A DNA stretch of 55,913 bases from an uncultured Mycoplasmatota bacterium (lineage in GTDB: Bacteria > Bacillota_I > Bacilli_A > RF39 > UBA660): assembly GCA_900547225.1 (NCBI GenBank), contig URFW01000008.1, positions 1 to 55,913 of the forward strand, read 5' to 3'. Made by a program: the position numbers and the translations under genes. Each line of letters begins with the position of its first letter. The stretch's first letter is position 1. Below, piece after piece: positions 50,060-55,913 of the stretch. The notes under the pieces are model-generated. The model ran no database searches, was not told the origin of the DNA, and saw only the letters and a program-made list of their open reading frames with translations.

Positions 50060-51877
50060 TTATTTTTTATCTTCAAATTCTGCGTCTACTACTTCGTCTT
50101 CGTTTGATTTATCGCTTTTTGTACTTGCCTCTTCTTGAGCTTTTTTATTAGCTTCTTCGTATACTTTAGCTCCTAATTTCATTGCTTCTTCTTGAAGTTT
50201 AGATGTTGCATCTTTAATCTTATCTACATCTTCACCTTCAAGTTCCTTCTTTAGATCAGAAACTAATTTTTCTGCAGCATCTTTATCCTTAGCATCTACT
50301 TTATCACCTAAATCCTTAATAGCTTTCTCAGTTGTAAAGATCATTTGGTCAGCTTCGTTTCTAGCATCTGCTAAAGCCTTCTTCTTTTCATCAGCATCTT
50401 TGTTTTCTTCAGCTTCTTTACGCATCTTTTCTATTTCTTCATCTGATAGGTTTGTTGATGCAGTAATTGTAATAGCCTGCTCTTTACCAGTTCCTAAATC
50501 TTTTGCTTTAACGTTTACGATACCATTAGCATCGATATCAAATGTAACTTCAATTTGTGGAACTCCTCTTGGTGCTGGTGGAATGTTTGTTAATTGGAAT
50601 CTACCAAGTGTTTTGTTATCACTTGCCATTGGTCTTTCACCTTGAAGTACGTGTATGTCAACTGCTGGTTGATTATCTGCTGCGGTTGAGAATACTTGAG
50701 ATTTTGAAGTTGGAATTGTTGTGTTTCTTTCGATTAACGTAGTCATAACATTACCCATTGTTTCAATACCTAGTGAAAGTGGTGTAACGTCAAGTAATAC
50801 TATGTCGTTAACATCCCCAGTTAACACACCACCTTGAATTGCAGCTCCCATAGCAACTACTTCATCAGGGTTAACACCTTTAGATGGTTCTTTACCTAAT
50901 TCTTTCTTAATTAATTCTTGAACCTTTGGAATACGTGTTGAACCACCTACTAATAATACTTTGTCAATGTCACTAGCAGATAATTTAGCATCCTTTAAAG
51001 CCTTTCTTACAGGTTCTAGAGTAGATTCTGTTAAATCATCAGTTAAAGACTCAAATTTAGCTCTTGAAAGTGATGTTTCGAAGTTAATAACACCATCTTT
51101 TCCTTGTGCTAAGAATGGTAATGAAATTTGTGTCATAGTCATACCAGATAAGTCTTTCTTAGCTTTTTCTGCTGCATCTTGTAATCTTTGCATAGCCATT
51201 TTATCACCTGATAAATCAACGTCATGTTCATTTTTGATTTCTTCTACTAAGAAGTCAACTATTCTTTGGTCATAGTCATCTCCACCTAAGTGGTTATTAC
51301 CAGATGTTGATTTAACTTCGAATACACCATCACCTAATTCAAGGATTGATACGTCAAATGTTCCACCACCTAAGTCATAAACCAAGATAGTTTGTGTTTG
51401 TTCTTGTTTATCAAGTCCGTATGCAAGTGATGCTGCAGTAGGTTCGTTTATGATTCTTTCAACTGTAAGTCCTGCAATTTTACCTGCGTTTTTAGTAGCT
51501 TGTCTTTGTGCATCATTAAAGTATGCTGGAACAGTAATTACCGCTCTATCTACTTTTTCTCCTAAATAACTTTCTGCAGTTTTCTTTAAATCTCCTAAGA
51601 TCATTGCAGATACTTCTTCTGGAGTGTATTCCTTACCATTTGCTTTTACCTTTTTATCAGTACCCATTAATCTTTTTATTGATCTTATTGTATCAGGATT
51701 GATTACCATTTGTCTTTTAGCTGCGCCACCAACAATAATCTTTCCATCCTTAAATGCTACTACTGATGGAGTTGTTCTTTCACCTTCAGCATTAGCGATA
51801 ACCTTTGCTTCGCCACCTTCTAAGACAGCAACGCACGAATTTGTTGTACCTAAATCTATACCTATTATTTTACTCAT
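50060..51877 (-). CDS. dnaK: Chaperone DnaK (Hsp70)
   Basis: This 605-aa protein starts MSKIIGIDLGTTNSCVAV; the ATG is chosen over one three codons earlier because only this one is properly spaced from AGAGAGGA. It has the Hsp70 signatures: DLGGGTFDVSI, ATP-binding VLLVGGSTRIP and INEPTAASLAYG. The substrate-binding domain and helical lid follow, with an acidic end (DAEFEDKK). It is the central chaperone of the operon, working with GrpE and DnaJ. Confidence 0.99.
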   Translation of the reverse strand: MSKIIGIDLGTTNSCVAVLEGGEAKVIANAEGERTTPSVVAFKDGKIIVGGAAKRQMVINPDTIRSIKRLMGTDKKVKANGKEYTPEEVSAMILGDLKKTAESYLGEKVDRAVITVPAYFNDAQRQATKNAGKIAGLTVERIINEPTAASLAYGLDKQEQTQTILVYDLGGGTFDVSILELGDGVFEVKSTSGNNHLGGDDYDQRIVDFLVEEIKNEHDVDLSGDKMAMQRLQDAAEKAKKDLSGMTMTQISLPFLAQGKDGVINFETSLSRAKFESLTDDLTESTLEPVRKALKDAKLSASDIDKVLLVGGSTRIPKVQELIKKELGKEPSKGVNPDEVVAMGAAIQGGVLTGDVNDIVLLDVTPLSLGIETMGNVMTTLIERNTTIPTSKSQVFSTAADNQPAVDIHVLQGERPMASDNKTLGRFQLTNIPPAPRGVPQIEVTFDIDANGIVNVKAKDLGTGKEQAITITASTNLSDEEIEKMRKEAEENKDADEKKKALADARNEADQMIFTTEKAIKDLGDKVDAKDKDAAEKLVSDLKKELEGEDVDKIKDATSKLQEEAMKLGAKVYEEANKKAQEEASTKSDKSNEDEVVDAEFEDKK

Positions 51878-51895
51878 ATTTATCATTCCTCTCTT

Positions 51896-52471
51896 TTATT
51901 TATTTACTTTAACCATCGCTGGTCTAATTAATTTATCTTTTAGCATATATCCTTTTTGATATACCTCTAAAACTATGTCACTTTCTTTATCCTTCTCTTC
52001 AGCAGTCATAACGGCTTGCTCTAAAGTAGGATCAAACTTCTTTCCTAAACATTCTATTTCACTAACACCATACTTCTTTAGCACAGAAATTAAGCCTTGA
52101 TGAACCATGTTTATTCCATTTATGAAGTTTTCTGTTTCTTTACTTACGTTTGCATTCATGCTAACCGCTCTTTCAAAATTATCTAAAACAGGTAAAATTT
52201 CAAGAATTAATCCTTCGTTTGCGTACTTTAGCATTTTCTCTGTTTCTTCATCTTTTCTTTTACGATAATTAATTAACTCTGCTTGATGTCTTAACGCACG
52301 CTCTTCAGCATCAGAAGCCTTTTTATTTATTGCTTCTACTTCTTCCTTAGTAAGCTTTATAACATCTTCTGTTTCTTTATTTTTATTATGCTTTTTATCT
52401 TTATGGTCTTTTTCTTCTTTTATATTCATATCTTTATTTATTTCTTCATTCTTCTTTTTTTCTTCTGTCAT
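51896..52471 (-). CDS. grpE: Nucleotide exchange factor GrpE
   Basis: This 191-aa protein has a charged, disordered N-terminus (about 1-45), a long coiled coil (about 46-90; EERALRHQAELINYRKRKDEE) and the C-terminal beta domain with GVSEIECLGKKFDP and VYQKGYMLKDKLIRPAMVKV. GrpE releases ADP from DnaK. It lies between hrcA and dnaK in the usual order. The Lys/Glu/Asn-rich N-terminus is longer than in Bacillus. Confidence 0.97.
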   Translation of the reverse strand: MTEEKKKNEEINKDMNIKEEKDHKDKKHNKNKETEDVIKLTKEEVEAINKKASDAEERALRHQAELINYRKRKDEETEKMLKYANEGLILEILPVLDNFERAVSMNANVSKETENFINGINMVHQGLISVLKKYGVSEIECLGKKFDPTLEQAVMTAEEKDKESDIVLEVYQKGYMLKDKLIRPAMVKVNK

Positions 52472-52475
52472 ATTT

Positions 52476-53471
52476 TTACCTTTCTATGTTTTGCTTTATA
52501 TAGTTAAGTAGTGATACAACCTTTTCATAATCCATTCTCTTAGGTCCTACTATCGCAATTGTGCCTTCTTCACCATTTATATCATACTTAGTCTTAATAA
52601 CCGATACATCATCATCAAAATTATTTTCATGACCAATATACACGTTTATATCATTACAATCGGCTTCTATTTTCTTAACCATATTTTCATCATCAAATTT
52701 ATTAAGTATTTCTTTTACTTTTGCTACGCTATCAAATTCCCTATAATCAAGCAATTTTGTTCTGCCTGCCATATGCATATGACTCTTATAAGAAAACTCA
52801 TTAAACGCGTTATAAAAGGCCTGATATAAAGCTTCATGGGATTTAACATAATTGCCAATTATTGGCTTAATTTCAAATTCCAGTTTAGCGGAAACCTCAT
52901 CAAGTGGTGTTCCAACAAGAAGTTTATTAATTAATTCAACTACCTTTTTAACTTCATTAGGTGATACTTTGCCTACGTTAAGCTCTTTGTGCTCAACGTG
53001 ACCCTTATCAGTTATAACAATTGCTATTACCTTACTATCACTAAAAGGTATCGTCTCAACTTCCTTTAGTTTGTTTTCTGCACTAGATGCTCCTAAAACA
53101 AGTGAAGTACAATTCGTTATTTCCGATATAATTTCCATACTTCTTGTAATTACATCTGATAAAACAAGCCCTTTGTTATCAAATATAGTTTGAAGTTTCA
53201 AAACTTCCTCACCAGTCATTTTTTTAGGTTCCATCAAATTATCAACGTAATAGCGGTATCCCATTTCACTAGGTACACGGCCAGATGACGTATGAGTTTT
53301 TTCAAGATAACCCATATCTTCTAGTGATGCCATCTCGTTTCTAATGGTTGCAGATGAACAATTAAGTTTATCACACAATAAAGAAGAACCAACTGGATTA
53401 GCAGTTTTAATGTACTCTTCTACAATCAGCTTAAGAAGTTCTTTCCTTCTTTCACTTAGCAAGTTTATCAC
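52476..53471 (-). CDS. hrcA: Heat-inducible transcription repressor HrcA
   Basis: This 331-aa protein starts with a winged helix (LLKLIVEEYIKTANPVGSS, CSSATIRNEMASLED, GYLEKTHTSSGRVPS) and continues with the GAF-like dimerisation domain. HrcA binds the CIRCE operator and represses chaperone genes, with GroEL as a folding sensor in Bacillus. The first gene of the operon, it lies 23 bp after the -10 box; CIRCE overlaps the promoter. The operon is thus autoregulated. Confidence 0.98.
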   Translation of the reverse strand: MINLLSERRKELLKLIVEEYIKTANPVGSSLLCDKLNCSSATIRNEMASLEDMGYLEKTHTSSGRVPSEMGYRYYVDNLMEPKKMTGEEVLKLQTIFDNKGLVLSDVITRSMEIISEITNCTSLVLGASSAENKLKEVETIPFSDSKVIAIVITDKGHVEHKELNVGKVSPNEVKKVVELINKLLVGTPLDEVSAKLEFEIKPIIGNYVKSHEALYQAFYNAFNEFSYKSHMHMAGRTKLLDYREFDSVAKVKEILNKFDDENMVKKIEADCNDINVYIGHENNFDDDVSVIKTKYDINGEEGTIAIVGPKRMDYEKVVSLLNYIKQNIER

Positions 53472-53494
53472 CTTCTTTTTTGTAGTCTAACAGT

Positions 53495-53523
53495 ATTATA
53501 ATATGCATTTTTAGCAATGTCAA
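53495..53523 (-). promoter_or_regulatory. hrcA operon promoter
   Basis: Minus strand -35 TTGACA (53518-53523), 17-bp spacer, -10 TATAAT (53495-53500). Both hexamers match consensus. The -35 lies inside the CIRCE element. Confidence 0.93.
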
Positions 53524-53537
53524 TACCAGAGTGCTAA
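53511..53537. promoter_or_regulatory. CIRCE operator (HrcA-binding site)
   Basis: TTAGCAATG, nine bases, then GAGTGCTAA. The right arm is perfect; the left arm differs from TTAGCACTC at two positions. It overlaps the -35 of the hrcA promoter, so HrcA binding should block RNA polymerase. Confidence 0.93.
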
Positions 53538-53554
53538 ATATTTATTAAAATTTA

Positions 53555-53579
53555 TTAAAAAAGACGACTAACAGTCGTC
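53555..53579 (-). terminator. Terminator of the LRR surface protein gene
   Basis: 7-bp stem GACGACT/AGTCGTC with a 3-base loop, then TTTTTT on the minus strand, just after the stop at 53586. Confidence 0.88.
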
Positions 53580-53585
53580 ATTATA

Positions 53586-55913
53586 TTAATATATTATAAC
53601 ATTGTAATTTGGCTTTTTAGCTAGTACTGCATCTTTATTAGATTCAGATTTAACATATACATCCATTGTGGATGGTACAAATCCTACACTAAAGATTTTT
53701 GTAACAATTGAATCGGTTAGTTCTGGAAGTTTAACAGTTTCAAGTTTTTGACCATAATCAAAAAATCTGTTAATTGTTGTTACCTTAGACATATCCCAAG
53801 TGCTTAAATCTAGCACTTTTAGATTTGCACAGCCTCTAAATAACTGATTCATGTTAGTAACTTTTGATACGTTCCAACCAGTTACATTTAACGTCGTTAA
53901 AGATGAACAATCTCCAAATGCACCATACCCACTATTTCCATCCATAACATTCGTTAAATTATCAGTACTCCATTTTGATAAATCTAGATTTGTTAAAGAC
54001 GTACAAACCGCAAACATAGCCTCTATATTTACCATGCTTTTAGTATTCCAGCTTTCTATACCCTTTATTTCTGATAAAGCTTTACATCCCTTAAACATAT
54101 AGTTAAAATTCTTAACATTTGATACATCAAAATTACTTAAATCTAAATTAGTAAGTTTAGTACACTCGAAAAACATACCATTATAAATTTTCCCGAAGGT
54201 AATTACACTCATCGTATTAAAATTCGTAAGATCTAAGTTTTCTAAACTAGAGCATGATGCAAACATACCAGCCATATTAGTTACCTTTGAAGTATCAAAG
54301 TTTGAAACATTAATGCTAGTAAGCTTCGAACAATCAGCAAACATTTTTTCCATATTTGTCACATTTGACGTGTTAAGACCAGAAACATCCAAAGCTGTAA
54401 GAGATGAACAGCCATTAAAAGCATACATTGCATTTGTTATTTTTCCTGTATTTAATCCAGAAATATTTATGTTTTGCAAACTTTTGCAACCAGAGAATAA
54501 AGCAACAATATCTACTACGTTTGAAAAATTCATCGAAGATAAATCAACATCAACCAAAGAAGAACAACCTTCAAATAATCCATAATTCGTATACCATTCA
54601 CTCCATCTATAACTTACATTAATTAATTTTGGAGTGCTAAAATTACTTAAATTAATACTTCCAAGACTAGAACAATTATGGAACATTGCGCCAATATCAG
54701 TAAGACTATCAGTATTTAGAAAACTTAAATCTAAGCTAGTTAAACTCTTATCACCCGAAAACATATTTTGCATAGTTGTTACTTTTGATGTATCAAAACC
54801 AGAAAAATTTAGTTTGGATAAGTTGGTGCAAGAACTAAACATTGATTTCATAGACGTTACATTAGACGTATTAAAATTTGATACGTCTAAGCTGGCAAGT
54901 TTAGGGCATCCACTAAACATAGTCGCCATGGTAGTTACATTTTGCGTGTTAAATGAAGATACATCCAAACTAGCTAATGACGAGCAATTAGCAAACATAC
55001 CTTGCATCGTGGTAACATTTGAAGTATTAAAACTTGAGACATCAAGATTTTCTAAAGCGTTGCATGCATAAAACATATAACTCATATTAGTTGCATTAGA
55101 CGTATCTAAACCTTTTATGTTTACACTTACCAATTTTTTGCATCCATTAAATATACTTTGCATATTTTTAACATTTTTAGTGTCAAAGTTTGAAATATCA
55201 ATGTTAGTTAATGATGAACAATTCAAAAACATATTTAGCATAGTCGTAACTTTAGAGGTATTAAAATTTGAAACATCAATGTTAGTTAATGATGAACAAT
55301 TATGAAACATCTCTGTCATACTTGTTATATTTGGTGTGTTCCATTTTGATAAGTCTAGATTAGTAAGAGATGAACAGTCGTAAAACATATCTGCCATACT
55401 CACAGCTTTTGATACATTCCATCCTGATACATCTAGATCTACCAATTTAGAACATCCTCTAAATAAATATCTAAATTCAGTGACATTTGAAGTATCCCAA
55501 TTAGACACGTTTAACGTTGTTAGTTTAGAGCAATTATAAAACATTCCAAGATCATAATTAGGACTTCCAATTGATAATACTTTAGAGGTATTAAAACCAG
55601 ATAAGTCTAGTTCCGTTAAGGCTGCACAATTTCTGAACATTGCAGACATTGTAGTTACATTGGAGGTATTCCATCCTGAAAAATCAATTTTTTCTAAAAC
55701 TTTACATTCTTGAAATGCAAATGACAAATTCACTGCATTGCTAGTGTTAAAATAATTATCAAAAGATATTTTTTTCAAAGATGAAAAAAAGCCAAATAAA
55801 GTACTAGAGTTTTTTGGAGCATATACTTCTCCTACTCCACCAATATATAATTCGTATAACCCGTTATTATCAGAGTCTTTATATGATGCTATTACAGTGC
55901 TATCTTTGTTTGC
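53586..55913 (-). CDS. BspA-like leucine-rich-repeat (DUF285) surface protein, 5' end missing
   Basis: At least 775 residues are encoded and the frame is still open at the window edge, so the N-terminus (signal peptide and earlier domains) lies outside. Almost all of it is a tandem array of about 25-30 repeats of about 23 residues with the pattern LxxLD(V/L)SxFNTSNVTxMxxMFxxCxSL. This is the BspA/TpLRR or DUF285 type seen in oral and gut bacteria. Some repeats are longer inserts (around residues 112-125 and near GNSGYGAF). The C-terminus (YVKSESNKDAVLAKKPNYNVIIY) has no LPxTG motif or membrane helix. Such proteins bind host or bacterial surface molecules; that role here is inferred. Confidence 0.9.
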   Translation of the reverse strand, partial: ANKDSTVIASYKDSDNNGLYELYIGGVGEVYAPKNSSTLFGFFSSLKKISFDNYFNTSNAVNLSFAFQECKVLEKIDFSGWNTSNVTTMSAMFRNCAALTELDLSGFNTSKVLSIGSPNYDLGMFYNCSKLTTLNVSNWDTSNVTEFRYLFRGCSKLVDLDVSGWNVSKAVSMADMFYDCSSLTNLDLSKWNTPNITSMTEMFHNCSSLTNIDVSNFNTSKVTTMLNMFLNCSSLTNIDISNFDTKNVKNMQSIFNGCKKLVSVNIKGLDTSNATNMSYMFYACNALENLDVSSFNTSNVTTMQGMFANCSSLASLDVSSFNTQNVTTMATMFSGCPKLASLDVSNFNTSNVTSMKSMFSSCTNLSKLNFSGFDTSKVTTMQNMFSGDKSLTSLDLSFLNTDSLTDIGAMFHNCSSLGSINLSNFSTPKLINVSYRWSEWYTNYGLFEGCSSLVDVDLSSMNFSNVVDIVALFSGCKSLQNINISGLNTGKITNAMYAFNGCSSLTALDVSGLNTSNVTNMEKMFADCSKLTSINVSNFDTSKVTNMAGMFASCSSLENLDLTNFNTMSVITFGKIYNGMFFECTKLTNLDLSNFDVSNVKNFNYMFKGCKALSEIKGIESWNTKSMVNIEAMFAVCTSLTNLDLSKWSTDNLTNVMDGNSGYGAFGDCSSLTTLNVTGWNVSKVTNMNQLFRGCANLKVLDLSTWDMSKVTTINRFFDYGQKLETVKLPELTDSIVTKIFSVGFVPSTMDVYVKSESNKDAVLAKKPNYNVIIY

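Noticed and set aside
53586..55913. Regular tandem similarity that could suggest a CRISPR or satellite array
   Set aside because: The periodicity is about 69 bp, in frame, and encodes LRR modules; no spacer-repeat structure or cas gene is present.
1..55913. Mycoplasma-type genetic code (UGA as Trp)
   Set aside because: Several well-supported genes such as rsmE and yqzL end at TGA, and all conserved Trp positions use TGG.

Overview
The window is AT-rich DNA from a walled, low-GC Gram-positive bacterium. The core genes (ezrA, yqzL, recO, era, mltG, hrcA-grpE-dnaK-dnaJ, dimeric-type glyS, recD2) are of Bacillota type. Three tRNA-synthetase operons carry T-box leaders. MurE has the DNPR signature of the meso-diaminopimelate-adding enzyme, and UGA is used as a stop codon, so this is not a wall-less Mycoplasma. 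My inference is an uncultured, probably gut-associated, Bacilli/RF39-Erysipelotrichia-like lineage; nothing in the window fixes the species.

Layout, left to right. 1-4.8 kb: a minus-strand Tad/Flp-type pilus or secretion operon (two TadE/G-like pseudopilins, CpaE-like ATPase, TadA, TadB, TadC, and a membrane-anchored protein cut by the window edge). 4.8-7.0 kb: a module I do not recognise, made of a CPBP-like membrane protein with degenerate active-site motifs, a secreted protein with a membrane tail, and three tiny separately promoted ORFs. Two of these (46 and 49 aa) resemble that tail; the third is an 11-aa Trp/Arg peptide. 7.1-12.9 kb: a phosphodiesterase, an ASCH-Nudix fusion, a bitopic unknown protein, EzrA, and two tandem DUF3419-like proteins. 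13.0-13.8 kb: rpsD behind a long structured leader. 13.9-18.3 kb: a glycine T-box operon holding glyS and three unknown genes. 18.3-24.8 kb: recO, yqzL, era, mltG, alaS, and a dNMP-kinase-like gene behind an alanine T-box. 24.8-28.2 kb: two very large Cys-rich type IV prepilins, one with a thrombospondin type-1-like module. 28.2-31.3 kb: an HdeD-like membrane protein, a 54-aa protein and recD2. 31.4-31.9 kb: a decayed YhcG/DUF1016 nuclease gene. 31.9-37.7 kb: mtaB, an unknown gene, rsmE and ndk, then a divergent single-domain Clp-like AAA+ gene, then folA and thyA. 37.8-39.1 kb: murE. 39.1-40.3 kb: a complete retron (promoter, msr-msd RNA, reverse transcriptase, terminator) with no effector gene. 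40.4-42.3 kb: metG with a methionine T-box. 42.3-46.9 kb: a five-repeat helicase-associated-domain protein, a Cof-type phosphatase and a CtpE-like P-type ATPase. 47.0-53.5 kb: the hrcA-grpE-dnaK-pepF-dnaJ heat-shock operon under a CIRCE/HrcA promoter. 53.6 kb to the end: a BspA-like leucine-rich-repeat surface protein running off the window.

Nearly everything is on the minus strand; only the phosphodiesterase, rpsD and the AAA+ gene are on the plus strand. The most noteworthy items are the effector-less retron, the small membrane-peptide module beside the CPBP-like gene, the TSP1-bearing prepilin, and a very compact glyS T-box that also covers two unknown genes.
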